This document shows, in pieces, positions 32,594-42,019 of a stretch of 64,000 nucleotides of DNA (position 1 is its first letter; each line of letters starts with the position of its first letter). Source of the DNA: Paenibacillus eucommiae (lineage in GTDB: Bacteria > Bacillota > Bacilli > Paenibacillales > NBRC-103111); the NCBI RefSeq assembly GCF_017874215.1, contig NZ_JAGGLB010000001.1, positions 620,001 through 684,000 of the forward strand. The letters are read 5' to 3'. The notes below the pieces were generated by a model, which was given only the letters and a program-made list of their open reading frames with translations, made no database searches and was not told the origin of the DNA. The translations under genes and the position numbers were made by a program.

Positions 32594-32956
32594 TTTAACG
32601 ATGTTTTTCATCGTTAAATGCACTGGGTCCTCTCCTTATTCTTCATTTAACGATGAAAAACATCGTAAAAATCCCTTTAACTACCCTGAGAGGCCATCTG
32701 CCCTCTTTTAACGATGAAAATCATCATTAACGTGACGGATTGACCTGGAACACTTACTTTAACGATGAAAAAGAGGCTGTCGATTAACTGTGGATTAAAA
32801 ATACGAACCTCTAAAAATCAATTTTTTGTGAGAAAAACGTCGCTTTTCACCCCGAAAAGTCGATTTAAACAGGTTTAAGTGGCAAGTTTTGATCGATTTC
32901 AGTAAACGTTTTGAGTTGTACACAGTTAATCGACAGCCTCAAAAACATCGTTAAGT
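32594..32956. repeat. Cluster of four TTTAACGATG palindromes
   Basis: Palindromes with 10-bp arms are at 32594-32618, 32646-32670 and 32707-32730, and a fourth (32758-32772 plus 32941-32956) is split by a 168-bp insertion. Units are spaced about 50-60 bp apart. The same palindrome ends each copy of repeat R1. Confidence 0.8.
32773..32940. mobile_element. 168-bp MITE-like element inserted in a palindromic repeat
   Basis: The perfect 20-bp terminal inverted repeats start GAGGCTGTCGATTAACTGTG. The element is flanked by AAAAA on each side, exactly the duplicated centre of the TTTAACGATG-AAAAA-CATCGTTAAG palindrome it interrupts. It has no coding capacity, so it would have been mobilised by a transposase encoded elsewhere; the GAGGCTG end resembles IS1182-type ends (from memory, unverified). 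Confidence 0.85.
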
Positions 32957-33015
32957 GCATCGCACGCTTAGATGTACTTATGAATCTTTCTGCCCCAATA
33001 GCAGGTTGAGCTCTT

Positions 33016-33158
33016 ATTCCTGTCTATGTACATATCTCAGAAAAACCCAAATCCTAATACAACTGTCCCCGGCACTAAATTTGCGGAGGCAGGGTCGTCA
33101 TGGTAAAGAGCCGCCATCGCACCCTGTATGCATCCAATACAGCGTGTAATGGCGACTC
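33016..33158 (-). repeat. Dispersed 3'-flank repeat, copy B, with terminator-like hairpin
   Basis: Counterpart of 23434-23574. The hairpin has outer arms GAGCCGCCAT / ATGGCGACTC (33108-33117 and 33149-33158, one mismatch) and an inner CTGTAT / ATACAG. It lies 38 nt past the stop at 33196 but has only a short T-run, so termination is probably weak. Confidence 0.65.
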
Positions 33159-33195
33159 ACAACTCAACCTAACTCAATTCCATTCAACTCAACAG

Positions 33196-35886
33196 CTATT
33201 GAACCAAATATACTTCCAATTCCGATATCGCCATTTCCACACCGGGCTGGGAGGGACCATTCGGGGTCACAGCGACCACCTGGACATACCTGGCATTGGT
33301 CTGCGTGATGGTATTATCGCTCGTACCCGAAGTAAATCCCGTTATTTGTTTGACGGTTGTAAAGGCTGACCCGTCTGTCGACGTTTGAATATCGAACGCA
33401 GTAGCATACAGAGCTGCTGGCATCTTCACTACAATTCTGTTAATGGCTTGGCTGAATCCCAGATCGGCCCGCAGCTTCCAGACATGCTGACCGTTCGCCA
33501 GCGCATACGTAGTGCTGTTTCCGTCGAGCGCTTTGGCTGCGTCAAATCCCGACCACATGGTGGCTGTGCTTCCATCGGAGAAATATGCGGTGGCTGCCTG
33601 GTTGAATGCCAAATTCTGTGTGGGCGCCGGATGATACACTTCCAATTCGGATATGGCCATTTGTAACCCAGTCTGGGAGGGACCATTCGGAGTTACAGCG
33701 ACGACCCGGACGTATCTGGCTTTTCTCACCGTGATCATGTTATCACTTGTACCCGAATTAAATCCGGTTATTTGTTTGACCGTTGTGAAGGTGTTCCCGT
33801 CCGTCGATGTCTGAATATTAAAGGCCGTGGCATACAGCGTCGCTGGCATTTTCACAACAATTCTGCCAATGCTTTGACTGGAGCCTAAGTCTACCTGCAG
33901 CTTCCAGATGTGTTGACCGTTTGCCAGTGCATGCGTAGCTTCGTTGCCGTCAACGGCTTTTGCTGCCTCAAATCCAGACCACATGGTGGCTGTGATTCCA
34001 TCCGAGAAATAGGCAGTTGCCGGCTGGTTTAACGCCAGATTTTCGCTTACTGCCGGTGGTGGATTGATATCCTGATAGGCGGACTCCAGTCCAGCATTGC
34101 TCATGATCGTTTGTGCTGCAGTTGGCCAAATTCCGTTAGTAACGGTTGTATTATTGTTGACCGTACAATTTGTACATATGCTAGTCATATTCGCAGTGTC
34201 TGAATAATTATATTGAACGGTGTTGTCATGAATCGAAAGTGTCCACATCGAAATCCATTTTCCAGTTTCTGTAACGACGTTGTTGTTGATATTCAAATAA
34301 GCGCTGCCCTCATCCGGATAAATCCCCCAGCCCCCATAAGAACCATACATATGCCGCAAATAATTTCCGCTTATTGTTGAATTTGGCTGAGCGCTTAATG
34401 TATAGATGCCTCCTCCATCGCCGAGTACTTTCATCACATCATGAATGTAATTGTTGGTAATTTGATTGTTTTGCGCATATGAGTTGGCCCCCCAGCCCCA
34501 GCCTTGGGAAATCCCTGAATAGGGCAGGTTAGCCAGTTCATTATGGGTAATGGTTGAGTAGCTCGTATAGCCGCCAAAAATACCCACCGCATCAAAATAT
34601 TCCGCCCCTACCTTCGTAATGTAATTATTCGCTATCGTGTTATAAGAGTTGCGCTCCCTGCTGTCCGCAGGATTGACATGGCTTGGCGTAACATCGCCGA
34701 TCAGAATTCCACTGGAAGAAATATCCTTAAACACATTACCAACAATGGTATTGTTCTGGCTGCCATATTCAAATACCAGGCCCGCTCCACCTAAATGAAC
34801 AAAGGTATTTCGCTCCAATCTGACTGATTTTGCCGCATGAAAAGTTACATTTCCCAGCGCCTTCGTTAAGTATTGGGAAGCAGCATCATTTAATCCGGTG
34901 AAGGTAAATCCCGCTTGAAGCGGAACATAGCCATCGCTAGTACTCGGCTGCAGCCAGGTGGCATAGGCAAAGGTAAGACCTTTGATTTGCACGTTCTGAA
35001 GCGGTGTATCCAGCGTCCCCGTGCCACTGACCAGTGTCTCTAAGGTCGGTGCAACGACAATGGCTGAAGCGATATCTTCACCAGTAAGCGGCTTATAGTA
35101 CAAGTATCCGGCTGACCGGTCTAAATACCATTCCCCTTCTGCATCCAGAAGCTCATAGGCATTTTCAATCCAGCCAACCGAGTCCAAGCTGGGAGTATCA
35201 CTTAGCTGCGAGTTGTTCCAGCAATAGTTTTGCATAGTAATGGCTGTTCCAGATATCGAGGACACTGGGCAGCGGAAGCTTTTCCAAGAATTAAAGCCTA
35301 CTATTTCCATACTGCTTTTATTTCCCCAGCCAGACATACTGGTATCTGGAGCCGTAAACCCTGTAGAGGTTTTCGTGAAGCCTACAGGGTTTTGAGCGCC
35401 TCGTGCTCTTGTTGCGCGAACCTCGTTCACATACAACTGCCGTGTATTCAAGGTTGTGCCGACATTAGAACGGTAGATGTTTTTCCCGCTATCGAACAGG
35501 CTCCAGCCTGTGATGGTTTGCCCGCCGCTTAGTACAGGTTTTTCTCCTGGATAGGCTTGATAAATGACTTGATAGCCTCCTGTCCCGGAATCCAGCTGAG
35601 TCAGCTGGAGGGTTGAGGATAAGCTGTAAGTCCCGCCACGTAAATAAACGATAATGTCTCCAGTCATACTCGTATTTAAAGTGCGAACCTTAGCTTGAGC
35701 ACCGCTAAGAGAACAAGGAGATCCAATAGTACATACACTGCCGCTGCCTGTAGGTGATGCGTATAGATAGGTTGCAGCCGCATGAACACTCTGCGGCCAC
35801 GAGGACACGGTTAATAGTAAAGCTGAACACCCAAGCACCATGCTGAGTAATGCTTTGATACATTTTCCGGATAATCCCTTCCTCAT
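33196..35886 (-). CDS. Secreted right-handed beta-helix protein with two F5/8-type C domains
   Basis: The product has 896 residues; the start at 35886 has GGAGG 8 nt upstream. A signal peptide ends near residue 36 (SVHAAA). A parallel beta-helix catalytic-type domain covers about 40-600, with YLYASPTGSG, IIVYLRGGTYSL, and repeated Asn-rich turns such as NNTIVGNVFKDISSSGILIG and NQITNNYIHDVMKVLGDGGG. The layout resembles glycoside hydrolases and lyases of the Paenibacillus beta-helix group (possibly GH141-like; not verified). Two discoidin (F5/8 type C) modules follow (about 614-752 and 755-896), both with ENLALNQPATAYFSDG-like starts. It lacks the SLH anchor of the adjacent paralogue, 32 nt upstream, so it may be released. 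The two genes are probably co-transcribed. Confidence 0.88.
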   Translation of the reverse strand: MRKGLSGKCIKALLSMVLGCSALLLTVSSWPQSVHAAATYLYASPTGSGSVCTIGSPCSLSGAQAKVRTLNTSMTGDIIVYLRGGTYSLSSTLQLTQLDSGTGGYQVIYQAYPGEKPVLSGGQTITGWSLFDSGKNIYRSNVGTTLNTRQLYVNEVRATRARGAQNPVGFTKTSTGFTAPDTSMSGWGNKSSMEIVGFNSWKSFRCPVSSISGTAITMQNYCWNNSQLSDTPSLDSVGWIENAYELLDAEGEWYLDRSAGYLYYKPLTGEDIASAIVVAPTLETLVSGTGTLDTPLQNVQIKGLTFAYATWLQPSTSDGYVPLQAGFTFTGLNDAASQYLTKALGNVTFHAAKSVRLERNTFVHLGGAGLVFEYGSQNNTIVGNVFKDISSSGILIGDVTPSHVNPADSRERNSYNTIANNYITKVGAEYFDAVGIFGGYTSYSTITHNELANLPYSGISQGWGWGANSYAQNNQITNNYIHDVMKVLGDGGGIYTLSAQPNSTISGNYLRHMYGSYGGWGIYPDEGSAYLNINNNVVTETGKWISMWTLSIHDNTVQYNYSDTANMTSICTNCTVNNNTTVTNGIWPTAAQTIMSNAGLESAYQDINPPPAVSENLALNQPATAYFSDGITATMWSGFEAAKAVDGNEATHALANGQHIWKLQVDLGSSQSIGRIVVKMPATLYATAFNIQTSTDGNTFTTVKQITGFNSGTSDNMITVRKARYVRVVAVTPNGPSQTGLQMAISELEVYHPAPTQNLAFNQAATAYFSDGSTATMWSGFDAAKALDGNSTTYALANGQHVWKLRADLGFSQAINRIVVKMPAALYATAFDIQTSTDGSAFTTVKQITGFTSGTSDNTITQTNARYVQVVAVTPNGPSQPGVEMAISELEVYLVQ

Positions 35887-35918
35887 ATACCATACCTCCA
35901 AAAAATATAGTTATCGCT

Positions 35919-38900
35919 TTATTGATTTAACAATCTTGAAATAACTACGGCAGCTTCAGCACGTGTAGACGAACCGTTAGGATTAAAGCTGTTATCACAG
36001 CTTCCAATCATGATGCCTTGACTCAAGGCTAGGGCGACTCCATCGGTTAACGAGGGATGAATGGCCTTCGCATCACCAAATTTCAGCAGTGCCATTTGTG
36101 ATTCTGTTGTATACGTATAGCCTTGGACAAGCACAAGAGCTCTGGCGGCAATGGCTGCCATTTCAGCACGGCTTATCGTCGCGATCGGGGCGAATGTATC
36201 ATCGGTACGCCCGTTGATAATTCCCGATTTGGCCGCCGCAGCTACTGAGGCTTGAAACCAGTCATCCGCTTTAACATCACTGAAGGCTGAAACAGCTTCG
36301 TCATCTTCCAGGTGGAATGCTTTGACGATCATGGCTGCAAACTCTGCCCGGGTTACTTTATCATTCGGCGCAAATGTACCGCTGCCCCGGCCCTGCACAA
36401 TTCCCTTGGCGGCTGCAATCCCAATCTCCTTGCCTGCCCAGGCTTGCACGCTGGCAATATCGTTAAAATCCACTTTGTTCTCAACAATCACATAGGTGGA
36501 GAACGATTTGCTCTCAGCTTCAAAGTTTTTCGTTGCCGGATTATATTTGCCGCCGTAAAACTCCAGTTTCCCATCAACCAGCTTGGCGAGCACAAGTAAA
36601 TCCGTATTTATGTTTGCCGTTTGGTCAATCGCCCATTTGATGATAACAGGCTTTGTAAATATAATTTTGCTGTTCGCATCGTTTGTAAATTCAAAATCAT
36701 ATACATCTGCAACTGCTTTTACATTTGCAGTATTCGCTGCCGCGGATGGCGCTTGCCTCAACATGTGCAAGGTCGTGTTCCCCTTCAATTGCTGAACATC
36801 AATCGCTAGCGAAATTCCGTTCAGCTTCACTGCAAGAGTCGCAATACCAGCGTCTTTAGCCTTCTGGACTAAATCTGCTGGAATTATGACTTTCGCATTT
36901 GTAGAAGCTTGTTTGCCTAAATCAAGCGTTACCGTTATTTTAGCAGGTTCAGCCTTTGGAAAAAGCAGGGCTAATTGTGCGTTTAATTCAGCTGCATGCC
37001 GTTTAATTGCAGCGAATACGTCACTGAATTGCTTTGCATCCGGATCTAATACAGCCGTATCACCTGCTGTAGTGACTAATTGGTTAAGCTTGATTTCCGC
37101 TTGCTTTTCAATAGCAGCTTTAACAGCGTTTGCTGCTTTTTTGAGTATGGCTTGAGCATCCTCGCCTATAGGCTTAGTGTTCAATAAATCTTGAAGCGCA
37201 GCATCCAGCTCTTTCTTAACAGCACCAGCAATGCCTGGCTCCAGCGCAGGAAGTGATGGCTTGGGAGTCGCTGTTGGCGACGGTGTCGGTGCTGGCGACG
37301 TTGTCGGTGCCGGCGTTGTTGTTGGATCTGGTGTCCTCGTTGGCTCCGGCGTCGTTGTCGGCTCCGGTGTTGTTGTCGGCACCTGCGTCGTCGTCGGCTC
37401 CGGATTGTATACTTCCAATTCGGATATAGCCATTTCGATCCCGGTCTGATAAGGTCCGTCCGGCTTCACAGCCACGACCCGGACATACCTGGCTTTTGTC
37501 TCCGTGATAGTATTATCACTTGCTCCTGAAGTGAAATCCGTTACTTGTTTAACGGTTGTAAAAGTAGTTCCATCCGTCGACGTTTGAATATCAAACTCAG
37601 TTGCATACAACGTCTCCGGCATTTTCACCACAATTCTGCCGATAGTGTGCCTGCCTCCTAAATCTACCTGCAGCTGCCACAGATGATACCCATCCGCTAA
37701 CGCAAAGGTGGAGGTATTTCCGTCAACGGCTTTAGCTGCCTCAAAGCCGGCATACATAGTGGCTGTGCTGCCATCGGCGAAATAGGCGGTTGCCGCTTGA
37801 TTAAGTGCCAAATTCTCACCCGGCCTTGGCGAAGGGTCTATAATGTCCGGTATCGGATTGTATACCTCCAATTCAGAAATGGCCATTTCGATCCCCGTCT
37901 GATAAGGACCATCCGGCTTCACGGCAACGATCCTGACATATCTGGCAATCGTCTCTGAGATCTTATTATCACTCGTCCCCGAAGTGAAATCCGTTACTTG
38001 CTTGACCGTTGTAAAAGCAGCTCCGTCCGTGGAGGTTTGAATATCAAACTCGGTAGCATACAGCGTCTCCGGCATTTTCACAACAATTCTGTCGATAGTG
38101 TGCCTGGCTCCTAAATCTACCTGCAGCTGCCATAAGTGCTGGCCTTCTGCCAATGCAAAGGTGTTCTCTTTACCATCAACGGCCTTTGCCGCTTCAAAGC
38201 CTGCGTGCATGCTGGCCCTGTTTCCATCTGCGAAGTAAGCCGTTGCCTTGCGATTTAATGCCAAATTCTCACCTGGCCTTGGTGTCGGATCTTCAGGATC
38301 CGGATGGTCATCAACCAGCCTGCTTATCATTACAGGGGCCGAATACGCATACACAGCCATATACCCCGCAGCGCTAATTTTGCTGTCTCCGCTGTCGAGA
38401 TAATCGATCACCTTCTTGCCATCCACATGAACGGTAAGCTTTACGCCCGCTTCCGTGTTTATCGCACCGAACTGCACCAGATGTTTCTTATCCATCTCAA
38501 ATACATGATTCGGCAGCGTGCCCTCACTTCCAATTACGCCGTCCACATTACCGTAAAATACGGTACGTGCACCGCCATTGAAGCGCTGCAGCTCAATTTC
38601 GTCTGGTTTAAACACCAGGATATACCCCTCATTGGCCGGATCCCATAAAACTTTATCCGCTAATTTCTGCCGGAGGCTGATGGCCGGCCATTCAACTCCC
38701 CCTGCGGAGGCCGATTTCATCTCGAACTCCAGCAGTTCATTCTCAAACGTTCTTCCACTGTAAGCGGAAGAGCCGTTGCTGATAAGAATACTTCCTTCTT
38801 CCCCATCCTTGACCGTGCTTCCATCCACATACCAGTTATCCACATCATCAATTTCACGATTGAGTTTATAAATAACAGGTGCCGATCCTATGGTTACAGG

Positions 38901-41864
38901 CGCTGAATAGGCATATACGCCCATATATCCTGCAGCACTAATTTTGCCGTCCCCGCTATCGACATAATCGATCACCTTCTTGCCGTCTACGTACACAACA
39001 AGCTTGATCCCCTCATCTGTGTTCGTGGCGCCGAACTGCACCAGATGCTTCTTATCCATCTCGAACACATGATTAGGCATCGTGCCTTCACTACCAACAA
39101 TCCCATCTACATTGCCGTAAAATACGGTGCGCACACCGCCATTGAAGCGCTGCAGCTCAATCTCATCCGCTTTAAAAACCAGGATATACCCCTCATTGGC
39201 CGGATCCCATAGCACTTTATCTGCTAATTTCTGCCGGATACTGATCGCTGGCCATTCGACTCCGCCGGCAGAAGCCGATTTCATCTCGAACTCCAGCAGT
39301 TCATTCTTGAACGTTTTTCCCATATAGACCGATGAGCCATTGCTGATGGAAATACTGTTTTCTCCACCTTCTTTTAAGGAAGCACTATCCACATACCAAT
39401 TGTCCAAATCGGCTATTTCCTGGTGGATGTTATAACCCCGTACGACGGAGCCAGCTGACTCTTTAGTCACATATACTTTCCATGTTTTACTGACAGCTCC
39501 TTCAGCATCCTGCAGTTGATAAGATACCATCTGGCTGAAGTCCTTAGGCTCTGCAGTGCTCGGGGTACTATGACAGTCCTCCGATATAATGGCATCGGGC
39601 GTCAAATTTGTAATATCTACATCCTCTTGTACACTTATCAGAATTTCTTTCGTACCCGTATTAATTTTGGATTTCAACTGTCCTGGAACATTAAATTGGG
39701 TAAATTCACAGGCTGCAGGTACGGCTTCGAATTTAACGTTAGGATTCCAGCTAACATGGTTCAAATCAGGATTCCCCTCGGCTTGAACAACAAAACGGAT
39801 CTGATCACCCTTAAGCACCTTCGTGTAAAGCTGGTAGCTTTGCTCTTCTCCCTGCGATATTTCCTGAGGTCCCCATATAACCCCGTCATTATTGTATACG
39901 CTTCCAAATACTGTAATGTTTTCACTGCTTACTGTATCGGATAGCTTCACATAGCCCCGCGTTGGCGCAGTCCATACCTTACTTGCATACCCATCCTGAT
40001 TCAATGGGGGCCAAGTGCTGTCCAGATGGCTGGTAAAAGGTGAAAGCTTCCAATAGTCCGGTTCCAGTCCTGCCTGGCTGATGATGTTCTGAGCCCTAAC
40101 AGGCCAGTTACCATCCGTGATGATCATATTATTGGTAAGTGTGCAATTCGTACAGGCATTAGCCATATTCGCTGTATCCGAATAGTTATGCTCAACGATA
40201 TTGTCATGAATCGTCCCTGTCCACATGGAGATCCATCTTCCCGTTTGTTTGATCACGTTGTTGTTAATATGAAAATAGGCGCTGCCTTCATCCGGATAAA
40301 TGCCCCAGCCTCCATAAGAGCCATACATATTTTGCAAATAATTCCCGCTTATCGTTGAATCCGGCTGAGCACTTAAGGTATAGATGCCTCCGCCATCGCC
40401 TAATACTCTCATCACATCGTGAATGTAATTGTTAGTAATTTGATTGTTCTGAGCGTAGGAATTGGTTCCCCAGCCCCAGCCTTGAGAAATGCCTGTATAG
40501 GGCAGGTCTGACAGCTCATTGTGCGTGATCGTTGAATAACTGGTATAACCGCCAAAAATGCCCGGCATATCCACGTATTCTGCGCTCACATTCGTGATAT
40601 AATTGTTGGCAATCGTGTTATGGCTATTGCGCTCCCTGATATCAGCCGGGTTGATAGCGCTTGCGATAACGTCACCAATCATGATGGAGCTTGATGAAAT
40701 ATCCTTAAACACATTTCCGGCAATCGTGTTGTGCTGGCTTCCATATTCGAAAACTACACCAGCCCCACCTAAATGGGTGAATGTATTGTTCTCAAGTTTG
40801 ATGGATTTGGCCGCATGAAAAGCAATATTACCGAGCGGCTTCGTTAATTTCTGGGAAGCCACATCATGAAACCCGGTGTAGGTAAACCCCGCTTGAAGCG
40901 GAACATAGCCATCGTTTGTACTTGGCTGCAGCCAAGTCGCATAGGCAAAAGTAAGGCCTTTCATTTGCACATTCTGAATCGGCGCATCCAGCGTCCCCGC
41001 TCCACGAACCAATGTTTCTAGAACCGGTGCCACAACAACCGCAGAAGCCATATTTTCTCCAGCAAGAGGCTTGTAGTATAAGTATCCCTCTGTCCGGTCT
41101 AAATACCACTCACCTTCTGCATTCAGAAGCTCGTAGGCATTTTCAATCCAGGCTATCGAGTTTAGTCCGGGCGTATTCGCCAGCTGCGAATTGTTCCAGC
41201 AGTGGTTCTGCATCGTAACAACCGTCCCTGAAATCGATGAAACCGGGCAGCGGAAGCTTTTCCATGCGTTAAGGCCCACGATCTCTATATGGCTTTGATT
41301 TCCCCAGCCAGACATACTGGCATCTGGAGCCGTAAAACCCGTGGAGGTTTTGGTGAAGCCAGCCGGGTTTTGAGCACCGCGTGCTCTTGTTGCCCGAGCC
41401 TCATTCACATACAACTGACGCGTGTTTAATTCAGTGCCGACATAAGAACGATAAATGTTATTCCCATCATCAAACAAGCTCCAGTCCGTGATAGTTTGCC
41501 CGCCGCTTAGCACAGGAGTTTCTCCCGGATAGGCTTGATAAATCACCTGATAGTCCCCTGTCCCGGAGTCTAGTGAAGTTAGTTCAAAGGTGGAAGATAA
41601 ACTGTAGGTCCCTTCGCGTAAATAAACGATAATATCTCCTGTCATGCTTGTATTCATCGTACGGACCATTGCCTGCGCATCCGTAAGAGAACAAGGGGAT
41701 TCAATGGAGCATGCCATTCCACTACCAGCGGGTGATGCGTAAAGGTATACCGGTGCTGCAGCATAAGCGCTTTGCGGTAACGTGGAGACGAACATAACTA
41801 ATGTTGAACAAAAAAGCACCACGCTGAGCAATACCTTCATCCATTTTCCGGCTAAACCCTTCAT
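35919..41864 (-). CDS. Giant S-layer-anchored beta-helix protein with CBM, F5/8 and SLH domains
   Basis: A product of about 1981 residues; the start at 41864 is behind GGAGGA, and an ATG six codons earlier overlaps that site. Order: signal peptide (1-36); beta-helix domain (about 40-600) closely paralogous to that of the next gene; a beta-sandwich (about 640-720) and an Ig-like linker domain (about 725-800); two near-identical 190-residue modules (about 808-991 and 995-1185, each with EFEMKSASAGGVEWPAIS and VYVDGKK, LamG/CBM66-like). Next are two F5/8-type C modules (about 1198-1333 and 1346-1488), a Thr/Pro linker of PTTTPEPT repeats (about 1490-1538), a conserved pre-SLH domain, and three SLH domains (about 1798-1981). 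It is probably a wall-bound enzyme that binds its glycan at several sites. The duplicated modules also repeat at DNA level (38310-38880 and 38890-39440). Confidence 0.9.
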   Translation of the reverse strand: MKGLAGKWMKVLLSVVLFCSTLVMFVSTLPQSAYAAAPVYLYASPAGSGMACSIESPCSLTDAQAMVRTMNTSMTGDIIVYLREGTYSLSSTFELTSLDSGTGDYQVIYQAYPGETPVLSGGQTITDWSLFDDGNNIYRSYVGTELNTRQLYVNEARATRARGAQNPAGFTKTSTGFTAPDASMSGWGNQSHIEIVGLNAWKSFRCPVSSISGTVVTMQNHCWNNSQLANTPGLNSIAWIENAYELLNAEGEWYLDRTEGYLYYKPLAGENMASAVVVAPVLETLVRGAGTLDAPIQNVQMKGLTFAYATWLQPSTNDGYVPLQAGFTYTGFHDVASQKLTKPLGNIAFHAAKSIKLENNTFTHLGGAGVVFEYGSQHNTIAGNVFKDISSSSIMIGDVIASAINPADIRERNSHNTIANNYITNVSAEYVDMPGIFGGYTSYSTITHNELSDLPYTGISQGWGWGTNSYAQNNQITNNYIHDVMRVLGDGGGIYTLSAQPDSTISGNYLQNMYGSYGGWGIYPDEGSAYFHINNNVIKQTGRWISMWTGTIHDNIVEHNYSDTANMANACTNCTLTNNMIITDGNWPVRAQNIISQAGLEPDYWKLSPFTSHLDSTWPPLNQDGYASKVWTAPTRGYVKLSDTVSSENITVFGSVYNNDGVIWGPQEISQGEEQSYQLYTKVLKGDQIRFVVQAEGNPDLNHVSWNPNVKFEAVPAACEFTQFNVPGQLKSKINTGTKEILISVQEDVDITNLTPDAIISEDCHSTPSTAEPKDFSQMVSYQLQDAEGAVSKTWKVYVTKESAGSVVRGYNIHQEIADLDNWYVDSASLKEGGENSISISNGSSVYMGKTFKNELLEFEMKSASAGGVEWPAISIRQKLADKVLWDPANEGYILVFKADEIELQRFNGGVRTVFYGNVDGIVGSEGTMPNHVFEMDKKHLVQFGATNTDEGIKLVVYVDGKKVIDYVDSGDGKISAAGYMGVYAYSAPVTIGSAPVIYKLNREIDDVDNWYVDGSTVKDGEEGSILISNGSSAYSGRTFENELLEFEMKSASAGGVEWPAISLRQKLADKVLWDPANEGYILVFKPDEIELQRFNGGARTVFYGNVDGVIGSEGTLPNHVFEMDKKHLVQFGAINTEAGVKLTVHVDGKKVIDYLDSGDSKISAAGYMAVYAYSAPVMISRLVDDHPDPEDPTPRPGENLALNRKATAYFADGNRASMHAGFEAAKAVDGKENTFALAEGQHLWQLQVDLGARHTIDRIVVKMPETLYATEFDIQTSTDGAAFTTVKQVTDFTSGTSDNKISETIARYVRIVAVKPDGPYQTGIEMAISELEVYNPIPDIIDPSPRPGENLALNQAATAYFADGSTATMYAGFEAAKAVDGNTSTFALADGYHLWQLQVDLGGRHTIGRIVVKMPETLYATEFDIQTSTDGTTFTTVKQVTDFTSGASDNTITETKARYVRVVAVKPDGPYQTGIEMAISELEVYNPEPTTTQVPTTTPEPTTTPEPTRTPDPTTTPAPTTSPAPTPSPTATPKPSLPALEPGIAGAVKKELDAALQDLLNTKPIGEDAQAILKKAANAVKAAIEKQAEIKLNQLVTTAGDTAVLDPDAKQFSDVFAAIKRHAAELNAQLALLFPKAEPAKITVTLDLGKQASTNAKVIIPADLVQKAKDAGIATLAVKLNGISLAIDVQQLKGNTTLHMLRQAPSAAANTANVKAVADVYDFEFTNDANSKIIFTKPVIIKWAIDQTANINTDLLVLAKLVDGKLEFYGGKYNPATKNFEAESKSFSTYVIVENKVDFNDIASVQAWAGKEIGIAAAKGIVQGRGSGTFAPNDKVTRAEFAAMIVKAFHLEDDEAVSAFSDVKADDWFQASVAAAAKSGIINGRTDDTFAPIATISRAEMAAIAARALVLVQGYTYTTESQMALLKFGDAKAIHPSLTDGVALALSQGIMIGSCDNSFNPNGSSTRAEAAVVISRLLNQ

Positions 41865-41927
41865 CGTTTGCAATTCCTCCATTCATTTGATTATACGCAT
41901 AGACAAACCCTATCACCCACATATACG

Positions 41928-41954
41928 CCCAACCCGATCATGAATCGGGCTGGG
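41928..41954 (-). terminator. Stem-loop after the solute-binding protein gene
   Basis: Minus-strand CCCAGCCCGAT / ATCGGGTTGGG arms (one G-T pair) around a 5-nt loop, with no T-tract after it. It lies 66 nt past the stop at 42020. It may act as a weak terminator or as a 3' protective structure. Confidence 0.45.
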
Positions 41955-42019
41955 ACGACAACGAAATCGCTATGAATTCGCTAACCTATACGAGGGTCAT
42001 TGCTGCCGCAAGTCTGCAA

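Noticed and set aside
32365..32598. 77-codon plus-strand open frame
   Set aside because: It has a TTG start inside a terminator, no ribosome binding site, no recognisable family, and runs into the palindromic repeats.
37231..37449. Gly/Val-rich plus-strand open frame
   Set aside because: It is the antisense shadow of the Thr/Pro linker of the giant beta-helix protein.
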